From a bacterium (GTDB taxonomy: Bacteria > Zhuqueibacterota > Zhuqueibacteria > Zhuqueibacterales > Geothermadaptataceae), in the NCBI GenBank assembly GCA_024275575.1, contig JAJRYV010000070.1, positions 1 to 61,600 on the forward strand: a stretch of DNA of 61,600 nt, given 5' to 3'. The translations under genes were made by a program, and so were the position numbers. This document shows, in pieces, positions 36,675 to 46,538 of the stretch. The notes under the pieces were generated by a model. The model saw nothing but the letters and a program-made list of their open reading frames with translations. It ran no database searches and was not told the origin of the DNA. Position 1 is the stretch's first letter, and every line of letters starts with the position of its first letter.

Positions 36675-37250
36675 ATGAAAATACAAACACTGAAATTGAC
36701 GGTCACCGCAACATTCATCGCCATCGGAGTGGCTGTGGGTTATGCGCTGATATTTCTTCCCAATGTCGAACTGGTTACACTGTTGATTTTTCTTGGTGGT
36801 TATAACCTGGGTTGGAAATCAGGCGCATTCATCGGTTTTACAACGGAATTTATCTATTCGAATTTTAATCTGTTTGGACCGGCACCGGTTCATATTTTGG
36901 CTGCCCAACTTCTCGGTATGCTGCTGGCGGGAATTGCCGGTGCAATCGTCAGGGAATTCGTTACGCCGGATTCTCCGGGCCGGGCGGCGAGATTTTTTTT
37001 TGCATTGACAGCGGTCATCATAACGGCCGTTTTTGATTTTCTCACGACGTTGGCCGATGTTCTCATCATTGAACCCGGACCTGGTTTTTTAGTGGCGCGA
37101 CTTGTCGCAGGATTGCCGTTTTTTGTTTTGCATATCGCCTCCAATGGCCTGATTTTTTTCTTTCTTGCACCGGCGCTTATACAAATTCTGCAAAAGTTGC
37201 CGCCGTTTGAACGTCTCGCAAAGCAGCGACCGATGATGACCGGAATGTGA
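36675..37250 (+). CDS. ECF-type transporter S component (substrate-binding membrane protein)
   Basis: 191 residues from ATG 36675; longer frames overlap the desulfurase. Six hydrophobic segments are visible, including TFIAIGVAVGYALIFLPNVE, LVTLLIFLGGYNLGWKSG, ILAAQLLGMLLAGIAGAI, AVIITAVFDFLTTLADVLI and VARLVAGLPFFVLHIASNG. The FIGFTTEFIYSNFNLFGPAP segment resembles the substrate-facing loop of ECF S components, which bind vitamins such as riboflavin, biotin, cobalamin precursors or metal cofactors. The energising EcfA/EcfT subunits are not in the window. It is 28 bases upstream of an outer-membrane receptor-like protein, suggesting a two-membrane uptake route. Confidence 0.75.
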   Translation: MKIQTLKLTVTATFIAIGVAVGYALIFLPNVELVTLLIFLGGYNLGWKSGAFIGFTTEFIYSNFNLFGPAPVHILAAQLLGMLLAGIAGAIVREFVTPDSPGRAARFFFALTAVIITAVFDFLTTLADVLIIEPGPGFLVARLVAGLPFFVLHIASNGLIFFFLAPALIQILQKLPPFERLAKQRPMMTGM

Positions 37251-37278
37251 ATATCGACCATAAACAGTTTATCAATTT

Positions 37279-39201
37279 ATGAAAATTTTTAATTCAATCT
37301 TTTGCCTGTTTTTTATGATCGCTGCTCTTGCGGCGCAGGAAAAGCAGGTTGCACGCGACAGTTCCGGTATAAGCAACAATGAGCCTGGCGATTCCACGGC
37401 AACGGCAAATGCGAAGCCGGTTTTTCAGTGGCAAAAATTTCCGCACCTGAAAGACCCGGTTGTTTTTTCCGTTTCTCCGGAGACTATGCGGGAAATAATC
37501 TACGAAGACGGGGCGGAACTGCTGAGCCAATTCCCTTTTCTGCAAATTTGGCGTGATGGTGATAGCGGTCTTTTTTCCCACCTCGGTATCAATAGTGCGC
37601 CACCGCGTTTCACTGAATTTTTTATCGATGATCTGCCTGTTCCTGCCGGCATCTGGGGACAGAGCGATCTGACATTTCTACCTGAAACGACCCTCGAAAA
37701 TGTCGTGATCAATCCCTGGGAAGCCTCGATCGCTTTTGAAATCAACAAAACGATCGGCAGACGGCCCCAAACGCTGTTCGAATTTGTGCTCGGCCCCTAC
37801 GGCAGTGATGCGGTGCGCCTGCGCTTTAAACGACGGCTCACTAAAAACTGGCGCATCAACTGGGGCGCAACTTTCGCCAATTCAGAAGGGCAGTGGTACA
37901 CGCCCGACTATGGCCCCTTTGAGGCGAATCGGGTGCACGGCCTGGTCGTGCGGAATCTGCGTCCGGACCTGGAAATCCGTTACCGGTTTCTGCAGAGCGT
38001 CAATAAAGCAACCCAAAGCCAGCCGTTTTTTCTCGATGAATATCCACAAATAATTGATTCAAAGCGCGACCAACGGCGCTTTATGAACAGCCTGGAAATC
38101 GCCCGCCTCGTCAGACCGGCTGACTCCAGCAAGCAAGATATAACTTTCGATAAATGGCGCATTCGCCTGTTCAACTGGCATTTGCAGGAACAATATTCAG
38201 ATGGTGGCGTTGGATTTGGCCCGACGCGTTTCATAAAACCGCAGTCAAATTATCGCGGTATGTCGGCATTTTTTCGTCAGCAATGGCGCGGCTTGAATTT
38301 AAAATATCAAGCTCTGGTTGAAAATGACCAACTCGATAATAAATATTTCCCCGGCCTGGGGAATTATCAGCGCGCCAATTTCTCTCTTTCAATGCGCTGG
38401 AAACGGCGGGATAAAATTGAGCTGAGCAGTTCCGCCGGTTTGAAATATCACAGCGATTTTTCAATACGACCGGTGTTGAGCACTTCGTTAAAATATCATT
38501 TAAATACTGAAAATTCATTGCAAGTTGCGGCTACAACGAAACCGCAATTTCCGCAACCCGGGGAATATTCACATACAAATGACAGTATTCTGGCGGCTAA
38601 TTCAAATTTGCGGGAAATGCAATTTGCACAAATCGGCGCCGGTTACATGTTGCAAAAAGATGCGGTGCAGTTTTTTTTAACCGCCGGACAGGCCATCATT
38701 CGCAATCCGTTTTTACCGGGTCTGCAGGACAGCCTTTTTCGCTTTGAAAACAGTGAAGCGAACATTCGTTATCCTTTTGTTTCACTCGCGGTGGAAATGC
38801 AGGTTTTTTCAAAATTTAAACTGAAAATTCTGGGAAATGCAAGATTCTCAACACCGGACAGCAGCTATCTTTTTGCTGAAATGCCGGCGGTGGCAGGGCA
38901 GGCCGAACTTGCTTATTCCCGTATGTTTTTTCAGGGAGATTTGTTGGCGCAGGTGTTGGTGCGCGGGCGCTTTTGGCTCGATCGCTATCATTTCTATAAT
39001 TATCAGCGGGGTCGTTTGCCGGATGTTTGGCAGGGTAACGATAGTGCGATGCTCGATGTCGAAGTTCGTGGTTTTTTCCGTGATGCTATGATTTTTATGA
39101 AATTTGAAAATGTGATGGGCGCCGATGACTTCTGGCGACCAAATGTCCCCATGCGCTGGCGCACGATGAAATGGGGCGTCTCCTGGAAGTTGTGGGATTG
39201 A
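37279..39201 (+). CDS. TonB-dependent-receptor-like outer-membrane protein
   Basis: 640 residues. The signal peptide MKIFNSIFCLFFMIAALAA is followed by a low-complexity stretch, then a plug-like region (IIYEDGAELLSQFPFLQIWR, then FFIDDLPVPAGIWGQSDL and LENVVINPWEASIAFEIN) as in TonB-dependent receptors, where the plug carries the VxIDGxP pattern. A long beta-barrel region follows with alternating aromatic strands and ends VSWKLWD. No clear TonB box is seen, so coupling to TonB is uncertain. It may feed the ECF-S protein just upstream. It ends 6 bases before the cytochrome gene. Confidence 0.75.
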   Translation: MKIFNSIFCLFFMIAALAAQEKQVARDSSGISNNEPGDSTATANAKPVFQWQKFPHLKDPVVFSVSPETMREIIYEDGAELLSQFPFLQIWRDGDSGLFSHLGINSAPPRFTEFFIDDLPVPAGIWGQSDLTFLPETTLENVVINPWEASIAFEINKTIGRRPQTLFEFVLGPYGSDAVRLRFKRRLTKNWRINWGATFANSEGQWYTPDYGPFEANRVHGLVVRNLRPDLEIRYRFLQSVNKATQSQPFFLDEYPQIIDSKRDQRRFMNSLEIARLVRPADSSKQDITFDKWRIRLFNWHLQEQYSDGGVGFGPTRFIKPQSNYRGMSAFFRQQWRGLNLKYQALVENDQLDNKYFPGLGNYQRANFSLSMRWKRRDKIELSSSAGLKYHSDFSIRPVLSTSLKYHLNTENSLQVAATTKPQFPQPGEYSHTNDSILAANSNLREMQFAQIGAGYMLQKDAVQFFLTAGQAIIRNPFLPGLQDSLFRFENSEANIRYPFVSLAVEMQVFSKFKLKILGNARFSTPDSSYLFAEMPAVAGQAELAYSRMFFQGDLLAQVLVRGRFWLDRYHFYNYQRGRLPDVWQGNDSAMLDVEVRGFFRDAMIFMKFENVMGADDFWRPNVPMRWRTMKWGVSWKLWD

Positions 39202-39206
39202 TCGAT

Positions 39207-39614
39207 ATGCTGAATCAAATGAAAAATTATAAAAATATGATATTACTGTTTTTCCTGTTGGCTTCTGCCTGTGCACCGGAACCGCCGGAGTGGATGACCG
39301 ACCCCGGTGAAATTATTTATCAGGGTTTTAAAAGCGTTGATTCCAATTGCTCACGTTGCCACGGTCGGGATGGCAGAGGAGGAATGGAAGGGAAAAATAT
39401 TCGTAATGCGTTGCGGGATCTGGGTGAAAAAGAAGTTTTTGAGATCATCATGTTTGGCAAGGGTGATGATCTCGACGGCATGCCGCCGCTGAAAGGCGAA
39501 CTGTCGCAGATCGAAGCCGGCCAGGTCATCGATTACATGCGCCGCTGGCTGCCGGATGGCTCAATAAACACCAGCGCTGATTCCCTCGCCGGAAGTGAAA
39601 GTGGTAAACAGTAG
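39207..39614 (+). CDS. c-type cytochrome lipoprotein
   Basis: 135 residues. A lipoprotein signal (MILLFFLLASAC, lipobox LASAC with Cys22) is followed by one heme site, CSRCH at residues 48-52, and a likely methionine ligand in DGMPPLKGE. The size and spacing are those of small class I cytochromes c. It is probably anchored in the outer or inner membrane facing the periplasm and could pass electrons to or from a terminal oxidase or reductase outside the window. ATG 39219 is an alternative start. The partners in the preceding two genes are not known to need heme. Confidence 0.85.
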   Translation: MLNQMKNYKNMILLFFLLASACAPEPPEWMTDPGEIIYQGFKSVDSNCSRCHGRDGRGGMEGKNIRNALRDLGEKEVFEIIMFGKGDDLDGMPPLKGELSQIEAGQVIDYMRRWLPDGSINTSADSLAGSESGKQ

Positions 39615-39635
39615 TCGGGCAAGCATAGTGCCCGA
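39615..39635. terminator. Hairpin after the cytochrome gene
   Basis: TCGGGCA (39615-39621) pairs with TGCCCGA (39629-39635) over a 7-base loop, directly after the stop. There is no T-run, so it is probably an RNA stabiliser or a factor-dependent terminator. Confidence 0.45.
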
Positions 39636-39787
39636 ACATCAAACGAAAGCGTGCCCATCGATTTGCAATGGCACAAATCCATCAGGTTGAATTTATTTGT
39701 AATATTATATTTTTGACGTATATTTACCTTCCGCAAGGGGATTGATGAAATCATTTATAGTTGATTCATTCAAATTTGCGAGAAAAA

Positions 39788-40486
39788 ATGCCAGGTTTTC
39801 AAATCGAAGATATCGAACGAGAAATATTTGCCCGCCGCAATCTTGATTTAGCGCCACAACTGCAAAAAAGATTTAATACAACGCTGCAGGTTGCCGGTTT
39901 ATCCGCCTCGGCGCGAATGGATATCCTGCACAAAATCCACAAAAATCTGCCGGCCAGGGATGATGAATTCTTGTGGCTCAATTTACTGCATGAGCTCTGG
40001 GAGAGTCACTGGTTTGAATGTAAGTTACTCGCTCTGCAGCTTCTGTTCATCCAAAATGAGCTGGTTGACGCCAATATCTGGAGTACGCTTGATCGCTGGA
40101 CGGATGATATCGATACCTGGATTCTCGCTGATTGGCTCGGGCATATCCGTTCCATTGCCAATAAAAAAATGCCCTATCTCGTGATGCGTCTTGCTTCGTG
40201 GCTGCAGAACGAAAACCCGTTGCGCCGGCGTTCGGCACTGGTCAGCTTGGTCTGCATCGGTCCGGAAAAGGACACGCTGAATCTGATTCTCAAACCGCGG
40301 GAAGTCTTTGCCTTCATCGAACCGGTGCTCGATGAAGCTGACCGCAATGTCATTCCGGCGCTTTCCTGGGTTTTGGGATTAATCCGGCAACAATCGCCGC
40401 AGCAATTTGAAGATTTCTACCGCAAGGTTCACCCCCAGCTTCATCCCGGTGTGCATAAATTTCTTTCCCCAAATGCAGTGAGGTAG
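39788..40486 (+). CDS. AlkD-like DNA alkylation repair HEAT protein
   Basis: 232 residues from ATG 39788; the longer in-frame TTG start at 39761 has no support. The protein is a stack of helices: FLWLNLLHELWESHWFECKL, WILADWLGHIRSIANKKMP, ENPLRRRSALVSLVC and NVIPALSWVLGLIRQQSP. This fits the DNA_alkylation family, in which AlkC/AlkD enzymes remove positively charged alkylated bases. The family's active-site Trp/Asp arrangement is plausible (W in ADWLGH, and RRRSALVSL equivalent to RRAAIVAL). It stands alone. A non-enzymatic HEAT protein is the alternative. Confidence 0.7.
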   Translation: MPGFQIEDIEREIFARRNLDLAPQLQKRFNTTLQVAGLSASARMDILHKIHKNLPARDDEFLWLNLLHELWESHWFECKLLALQLLFIQNELVDANIWSTLDRWTDDIDTWILADWLGHIRSIANKKMPYLVMRLASWLQNENPLRRRSALVSLVCIGPEKDTLNLILKPREVFAFIEPVLDEADRNVIPALSWVLGLIRQQSPQQFEDFYRKVHPQLHPGVHKFLSPNAVR

Positions 40487-40655
40487 ATACTTTCACGTTT
40501 AGCTTTTTAGCGTTCCCAATTTTTTCCCGCCAGGCAAAATATTATTTTACAACTATTGATTTCACTGCTCAATGAATTCATTTTCACGGTGCTGTGTCGA
40601 TAATGAGATAAATGTTATCAGAATGGATCACGCCTGAGTTTAAAGGAGGCCAGCG

Positions 40656-42119
40656 ATGAACAGAAAATGGATTTTCATTGGCTTAATATTTGTTTTCAAT
40701 TTTTTTAGCAACCCGGCACAGGGGCAATATAAACGCGGTATTTTTTCTATCGGCATTCAGGCCGGGGCACAGGATTATTTCGGTGATGTCGAACGCAGTT
40801 CTCTGGGGCCGGCGGTCGCTGGTGTTGCGCGTGTGATGCTGCGCCCCTATCTTGGTTTGCAACTCAATACCGGTTACAGTGAGTTGCGGGATGATGTGAA
40901 ATATCGTTCATTTTTTACCAGTCTGCTCGACGCCAAACTGAATCTGGTTTTTATGTTTTACCAAAACGCCCGGGTTGCCCCGATGGTTTATTTGGGGGCG
41001 GGTGGCTTTCGTTATCGGGCTTATAAAGGCAATCGGGTCGATCTTTTGAAAACCAGTGACGGAAGCGAGGCCTACGGCTGGGAGGAAGTCGCTGTTTTAG
41101 GGCTTGGCGTCGAAGCGTTCCTCACGCCGATGTGGAGCTTCCAGTTCTCCGGTGATTATCATTATGCTTTTTCCGACAAACTCGATGGCCAAATCGCACG
41201 CAACGATTACGATGGTTTTCTCAATGCCCGGGTTACCTTGCTGTTTAATTTTAAAGGTGACCGGGATACGGATGGGGACGGAATTTTTGATCGGGAAGAT
41301 TTCGAACCTAAAAAAATGGAAGATTTTGATGGTTTCCACGACTGGGATGGGGCGCCTGATCCGGACAATGATGGCGACGGCATTCTGGATTTTGCTGACA
41401 CTGCGCCAAATGAACCTGAGGATTTTGATGGATTCGAAGATTATGATGGTGCTCCGGATACGGATAATGACCGCGACGGCATTCCTGATGAAAAAGATTT
41501 AGCCCCGAATGAGCCGGAGGATTACGACGGCTTTCAGGATGAGGACGGGAAGCCGGACCCGGATAACGATGGCGACGGCATCCCGGATTTACGTGATGGC
41601 GCACCGAATACGCCGGAAGATTTCGATGGGTTTGAAGATGAAGATGGCATACCCGATTGGGATAATGATGGCGACACGGTGCCGGATTCCATCGACGGCG
41701 CACCGTTGCAAGCTGAAAACTTCAACGGCTACCAGGATGAGGACGGCATTCCGGAAAAAGACCTGTGGATGAAAATTGGTGAAAAGCAGATTTTACAGGG
41801 TATCAGCTTTAATAGCGGCTCGGCCACATTGACCAGCGCCAGTTATCAAGCACTCAATACGATCGCCGAAAAACTGGCCGCCGATAAGGCAATTTTTCTC
41901 GATATTCAGGGATATACCGACGACCGCGGCCATGATACGGCCAACTTGAAATTATCGTTGAAAAGGGCGAACAGTGTTCGCGCCTTTCTCCTGAGCAAAG
42001 GGATTCAGGGTAACCGGCTGATGGCGACAGGTTTTGGCGAAGCCAATCCTATCGCTCCGAACGATACCACAGAGGGACGGCGGGCAAATCGCCGAATCGA
42101 AATTGTGCGCATTAAATAA
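40656..42119 (+). CDS. OmpA-family protein with thrombospondin type-3 repeats
   Basis: 487 residues. A signal peptide (KWIFIGLIFVFNFFSNPAQG) is followed by an eight-stranded-like barrel region to about residue 200. Residues ~205-360 carry Ca-binding TSP3 repeats with cores such as DTDGDGIFDREDFEP, DPDNDGDGILDF, DTDNDRDGIPDEKD and DPDNDGDGIPDLRD. The C-terminal OmpA domain (~370-487) binds peptidoglycan: DIQGYTDDRGHDTANLKLS and RLMATGFGEANPI, ending GRRANRRIEI. It links the outer membrane to the wall. AAGGAGG before ATG 40656 predicts strong translation, and the terminator at 42141 closes it. Confidence 0.93.
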   Translation: MNRKWIFIGLIFVFNFFSNPAQGQYKRGIFSIGIQAGAQDYFGDVERSSLGPAVAGVARVMLRPYLGLQLNTGYSELRDDVKYRSFFTSLLDAKLNLVFMFYQNARVAPMVYLGAGGFRYRAYKGNRVDLLKTSDGSEAYGWEEVAVLGLGVEAFLTPMWSFQFSGDYHYAFSDKLDGQIARNDYDGFLNARVTLLFNFKGDRDTDGDGIFDREDFEPKKMEDFDGFHDWDGAPDPDNDGDGILDFADTAPNEPEDFDGFEDYDGAPDTDNDRDGIPDEKDLAPNEPEDYDGFQDEDGKPDPDNDGDGIPDLRDGAPNTPEDFDGFEDEDGIPDWDNDGDTVPDSIDGAPLQAENFNGYQDEDGIPEKDLWMKIGEKQILQGISFNSGSATLTSASYQALNTIAEKLAADKAIFLDIQGYTDDRGHDTANLKLSLKRANSVRAFLLSKGIQGNRLMATGFGEANPIAPNDTTEGRRANRRIEIVRIK

Positions 42120-42140
42120 TCGCACTGCCGGATTGATGGG

Positions 42141-42171
42141 AAAAAAAGCGACCGCGCAGGTCGCTTTTTTG
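42141..42171. terminator. Bidirectional terminator between convergent genes
   Basis: AAAAAAGCGACC (42142-42153) and GGTCGCTTTTTT (42159-42170) form a perfect stem with a 5-base loop, with T-runs in both directions. It serves the OmpA gene on the plus strand and the RND operon on the minus strand. Confidence 0.93.
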
Positions 42172-42173
42172 TT

Positions 42174-45100
42174 TTAAGCTTCGGAAAGTTCGGGTTGGGG
42201 CAGGGATGCTTTACCATTCCCGGGATCGTCGAGGGTTTCTCTTTCGCGTCCGGTTATTTTGTGGAACCAGCGTGTGCTATCATCAAATAACGAATAGGCG
42301 ACAGGTACGACGATCAGGGTCAGAAATGTCGCGAAGGCCAGCCCGAAAATTACAGCGATGCCCATGGGACCCCACCATTGCTGGTTTTGCCCGCCATAGC
42401 TGAAGGAAAAATTGAAAAAATCGACATTGAGACCGGTGGTTAGCGGGATCAATCCGAGAATGGTCGTGACGGCTGTGAGGATGACCGGCCGAAAACGGGT
42501 TCTCCCGGCTTTGACGATTGCCTCCAGTTTGGCGTAACCACGTTCGCGCAGTTTTATCGTATAATCCAGCAACACGATGGCGTTGTTGACCACAACTCCG
42601 GCCAGTGAAATCACCCCGATGCCCGTCATCATTATGCCGAATGGTGTGCGCGTTATCATCAGGCCAATGAGCACGCCGATGAGTGACAGAATCACTGAAA
42701 ACATGATAATGAAAGGTGTGGCGACCGAATTAAACTGATAGACAAGCACGATAAAAATAAGGAAAATGGCGATAAAAAAAGCTTTGCTCAGGAATGCCAT
42801 GGTTTTTTCCTGTTCCTCATTTTCACCGGTGTAACTGATGTTATAACCCGGCGGCAGCGGAAAAATCGCCAGTGAGTCCTGCACTTCAGCAAGAATTTCG
42901 TTGGGCAGGCGACCTTCGGTATTGGCTGAAACAGTTACAACCCGTTTGCGGTCTTTATGTAAAATGTTAGCCAGCCCGGTGCTGAATTCGATTTTAGCGA
43001 TTGATGTGAGCGGGATTTGTGTGCCTTCTTCAAATGCGACGAGCTGGTCGATATCGGTGATCTGGTCGCGCCATTTTTCATTCAGGCGCACGGTGATATC
43101 ATATTCTTCCTCATTGACACGAAAAGTTGAGGCCTCCGAACCATTGATCGCCGTGCGCACCATGCCTGCGATTTTTTGTGTATTCAAACCATACAGGCTC
43201 GCTTTTTCGCGGTCGATGACAATGCGCAGCTCCGGTCGGCCTTTATCATAATCGTCGCGCAAATCGACAATACCGTCGATTTTGCGGATTATGCGCTGTA
43301 TCTTTTCGGCGAGATTTCCCAAGACGGTAAAATCATCGCCGGCGATTTCAATATTGACCGGAGGGCCGGTTGGTGGTCCCATTTCCGGTTCGTTAACTTC
43401 GATGCGCGCCCCAGCTTGGCCTTTAATGGCGTCCCGAATTTGATCTTTGGTCTTTTTCGACGATTGCTCACGGTCTTCCTGATCGATAAATTCCAGCGTC
43501 ACCCGGCTTTTATGCGGTGTGCCGCCGCTGCTGCCCTCGCCGAGATTCATAGCCTGTGCATAGCCGACGTTGGTGGTGAAGGATTTGACATCACCGAGAA
43601 ATTGCGGTAGGTCTTTTTCGATTGATTTCAGGATGACATTCGATTCATCAAGATTAGTGCCGGTCGGCGCCGTGACATCGATATAAAGCTGAGCCGGATC
43701 GACCGCCGGCATAAATTCACAGCCTTTACCGACAAAACCGTAAAGAATGATAAACAAAACCAGATTGGCAAACGATATGCCCAGTGTCCTGCCTCGCCAA
43801 TTTAGCACAAAGCGTAATGCTTTTTCATAGATATCGACGACTTTGTTCATCAGGTGTTCGAAGCTGGAGGTCTTCTCTTTTTTCGAAATCACCATAAATT
43901 GGGCGGCGATGACCGGATTAAACACCAGCGCTACGAACAGGCAGCTCGTCAGTGTGATGATCAGGGTCGCAGGCAGATAGCTCATAAATTCACCCATAAT
44001 GCCGGGCCAGAAAAGCATAGGTGAGAAGGCACATAATGTCGTCACTGTGCTCGCGGTAACGGCGCCGCTCACTTCTTTGGTCCCCAGAAATGCCGCCTGC
44101 ATCGGGGAGTAACCCTCTTCGCGGTGGCGATAGATATTTTCGATGATGACAATGGCATTATCGACCAGCATGCCGAGCGCGAGAATCAGGCTGAACAGGA
44201 TGACCATGTTGAGTGTGTAGCCCAGTATATCGATGACAAGAAAGGATATAAGCATCGAAAGGGGAATGGAGATGGCTACGAACGCAGCATTGCGGCCGCC
44301 GAGAAAGAAAAACAGCACGATGACGACCAGTAACAACCCGGCGATGATGTTATTTTCCAGCTCGTTAACCATGCGGTGAATCTCTTTCGATTGATCGGCC
44401 AGAATATCGATGTGGGTGCCGGCCGGCAATTGTGGCAGCGCCGCAGCAATTTCCGCTTTCACTGTCTGCGCGATGCGGATAAGATTCTCACCCGATCTTT
44501 TTTGCACACTCAGCGTAATGCATTCACGACCATTTTGACGTGCATAACTTTCACGGTCTTTAAAACCATAAACCACCTCCGCGATATCGCGAATGAAAAT
44601 CGGCGTGCCGTCCATAACTTTGACGACGAGGTCTTTGATGATATCCGGCTCCTCGAATTCACCGGGAATGCGAATGAGGTATTTCAATTTCCCTACTTCG
44701 AGAGAACCGCCGGGTATCGTTTGGTTTTCGTTGTGAATGGCGTCGGTTATATCTTTAAATGAAATATTGTAGTACTTCAATTTGGCAAGATCGACATTGA
44801 CTTTAACCTCCCGTTCGAGTCCGCCGGTAATGTTGACATCGAGCACGCCAGGGATGGTTTCGAAGCGATCTTCCAGTTCTTCGGCTACATCTTTTAATTT
44901 TACCAGACCATAATTTCCTGAAATATTAACCAGCATAATTGGAAAATCAGAGAAATTGATTTCGTTGATCACCGGGTCTTCCGCATCAGCGGGCAGTTCC
45001 GCTTTGGCGAGGTCTACTTTTTCGCGAACTTTTTGCAGTGCTTCGTCGATGTCGGTTTCAGGATTGAACTCAACCTGAATAGAAGAAATACCTTCCGCCG

Positions 45101-45362
45101 AAGTCGAACGGATGACTTTCACGTCGGTGATTTCTTTTAACTTCTTTTCTAAGGGCAGTGTGACCAGAGTTTCCATATCGCCGGGCGCGACGCCGATATA
45201 TGGCGTGGTGACGATGATCAGCGGAATGGTGATGCTTGGCGAAGATTCGCGCGGTAAACTGTTGTATGACATCAATCCCATAATGGTCAGCAATATGATG
45301 GCCATGAAGATGACCGGTTTGTGCAGGAGTGAAAAACGTGTGATATCCATTTCTATACTCAA
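42174..45362 (-). CDS. RND-family efflux transporter permease (inner membrane)
   Basis: 1062 residues, the usual length. It opens DITRFSLLHKPVIFMAIILL, carries two large periplasmic domains and 12 expected membrane segments. The proton-relay helix reads LILALGMLVDNAIVIIENIY: the AcrB Asp-Asp pair is here Asp-Asn, as in many FCB RND pumps. The second half has GVISLAGVVVNNAIVLLDYT. It exports drugs or small molecules with the adaptor at 45392 and the channel at 46539. The order on the minus strand is tetR, tolC, adaptor, permease. The tail ends LPQPELSEA, and the terminator 42141 follows. Confidence 0.93.
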   Translation of the reverse strand: MSIEMDITRFSLLHKPVIFMAIILLTIMGLMSYNSLPRESSPSITIPLIIVTTPYIGVAPGDMETLVTLPLEKKLKEITDVKVIRSTSAEGISSIQVEFNPETDIDEALQKVREKVDLAKAELPADAEDPVINEINFSDFPIMLVNISGNYGLVKLKDVAEELEDRFETIPGVLDVNITGGLEREVKVNVDLAKLKYYNISFKDITDAIHNENQTIPGGSLEVGKLKYLIRIPGEFEEPDIIKDLVVKVMDGTPIFIRDIAEVVYGFKDRESYARQNGRECITLSVQKRSGENLIRIAQTVKAEIAAALPQLPAGTHIDILADQSKEIHRMVNELENNIIAGLLLVVIVLFFFLGGRNAAFVAISIPLSMLISFLVIDILGYTLNMVILFSLILALGMLVDNAIVIIENIYRHREEGYSPMQAAFLGTKEVSGAVTASTVTTLCAFSPMLFWPGIMGEFMSYLPATLIITLTSCLFVALVFNPVIAAQFMVISKKEKTSSFEHLMNKVVDIYEKALRFVLNWRGRTLGISFANLVLFIILYGFVGKGCEFMPAVDPAQLYIDVTAPTGTNLDESNVILKSIEKDLPQFLGDVKSFTTNVGYAQAMNLGEGSSGGTPHKSRVTLEFIDQEDREQSSKKTKDQIRDAIKGQAGARIEVNEPEMGPPTGPPVNIEIAGDDFTVLGNLAEKIQRIIRKIDGIVDLRDDYDKGRPELRIVIDREKASLYGLNTQKIAGMVRTAINGSEASTFRVNEEEYDITVRLNEKWRDQITDIDQLVAFEEGTQIPLTSIAKIEFSTGLANILHKDRKRVVTVSANTEGRLPNEILAEVQDSLAIFPLPPGYNISYTGENEEQEKTMAFLSKAFFIAIFLIFIVLVYQFNSVATPFIIMFSVILSLIGVLIGLMITRTPFGIMMTGIGVISLAGVVVNNAIVLLDYTIKLRERGYAKLEAIVKAGRTRFRPVILTAVTTILGLIPLTTGLNVDFFNFSFSYGGQNQQWWGPMGIAVIFGLAFATFLTLIVVPVAYSLFDDSTRWFHKITGRERETLDDPGNGKASLPQPELSEA

Positions 45363-45391
45363 CAGGCTTTATATCGTTGTTTTAGTCAGAA

Positions 45392-46459
45392 TTAATTAAG
45401 AATGCTGATCGCTTCTCCGGAAACGAGCTCACGATGGCCGCGGATGATGATTTTATCGCCGAAATTGAAAGCGCCTTCAACCAGTGCCAGGTTGCCGTCG
45501 ATGGCGATGACGGTGATTTCCTGACGCAGCGCACGATCGTCGCGGGCGAGAAAAATCGCTTTCCCTGTTTCGGTTTCAATCAACGCGTCCCGCGGGATGA
45601 CGAAACCTTCAGGATATTCCTTGCGTTTGATGCGCAGTTTGGTGAACATATTTGGCTTTAATGCGCCGTCGCGGTTGTCGAGTTTTATTTCCACCGGAAA
45701 TGTGCGGTTCGTAGGGTGGATCGTCGATCCGATGAAGGTGATATTGCCGGTAAAAACTTGTTCGCCGAGAATGTCGACAGTCACTTCAACTTCGGAATTC
45801 AGACGCACATCGGTGATATAGCGCTCGGGAATGCCGGCTTCGATCTTCACGACATCGGTTTTGATGATGTTGACAACCGGCGTTCCCGGCGAGATAAATT
45901 CGCCGAGCTCCACATAGCGCGCATCGATACGGCCATCGATGGGGCTGGTAATTTTCGTTTTGCCAAGGCGCGCTCGCAGACCTTCAAATGCAGCTTTGGC
46001 CTGTTGATATGCAAATTTTGTATCGAGGAATTGTTGCTCGGCAATAGCTTTTTCCGCGATCAGGTTCTTCTGTCGTTCAAAACGCTCGCGTGCTGCGTTG
46101 TAGGCAGCTTCCGCGCCACGATACGATTCCAGCATAATTTCGGCATCGAGTTCGATGATGGTCTCACCGCGACGCACGGCGGCGCCTTTATCGCGCAGAA
46201 TGCGTTTCACCACTCCGGCCTCCTCAGCGCTGATTTTGGCAGCAACATCTGCTTTGACAACACCCGGCGCTTCCACATATTCCGCAAATTTCGTCGGTTT
46301 TAATGTTGTCGTTTCGACATTAACGGTGGATTCCAAATCTTTTTTTGCCTCGAATTTCTCTAACGAAGAGGCATCGCTCTCGCTGCTGCAAGCCGCAAAA
46401 TAACTACCTGCCAAGGCTGTTGTTACGGCGATGGCTGCAAATTTTAAATATCGGTGCAT
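45392..46459 (-). CDS. RND efflux periplasmic adaptor lipoprotein
   Basis: 355 residues. Lipoprotein signal with lipobox FAAC and Cys24. The membrane fusion protein order is complete: barrel-sandwich lipoyl part (KADVAAKISAEEAGVVKRIL), helical hairpin (NAARERFERQKNLIAEKA), lipoyl return (KTKITSPIDGRIDARYVELG), beta-barrel and membrane-proximal domains (NMFTKLRIKRKEYPEGF). Adaptors form a hexameric ring between permease and channel. It is 29 bases upstream of the permease and certainly in the same operon. Confidence 0.93.
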   Translation of the reverse strand: MHRYLKFAAIAVTTALAGSYFAACSSESDASSLEKFEAKKDLESTVNVETTTLKPTKFAEYVEAPGVVKADVAAKISAEEAGVVKRILRDKGAAVRRGETIIELDAEIMLESYRGAEAAYNAARERFERQKNLIAEKAIAEQQFLDTKFAYQQAKAAFEGLRARLGKTKITSPIDGRIDARYVELGEFISPGTPVVNIIKTDVVKIEAGIPERYITDVRLNSEVEVTVDILGEQVFTGNITFIGSTIHPTNRTFPVEIKLDNRDGALKPNMFTKLRIKRKEYPEGFVIPRDALIETETGKAIFLARDDRALRQEITVIAIDGNLALVEGAFNFGDKIIIRGHRELVSGEAISILN

Positions 46460-46538
46460 TTTTTTCCTTTAATTTTATATTTCGGTTCATATTCACAGGG
46501 CTCTCTTTTTGCCTCTTGATCAGCACATTGTTGTGATT

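Noticed and set aside
41290-41760. Tandem DNA repeat array
   Set aside because: The periodicity is explained by the Ca-binding TSP3 protein repeats in the OmpA-family gene.
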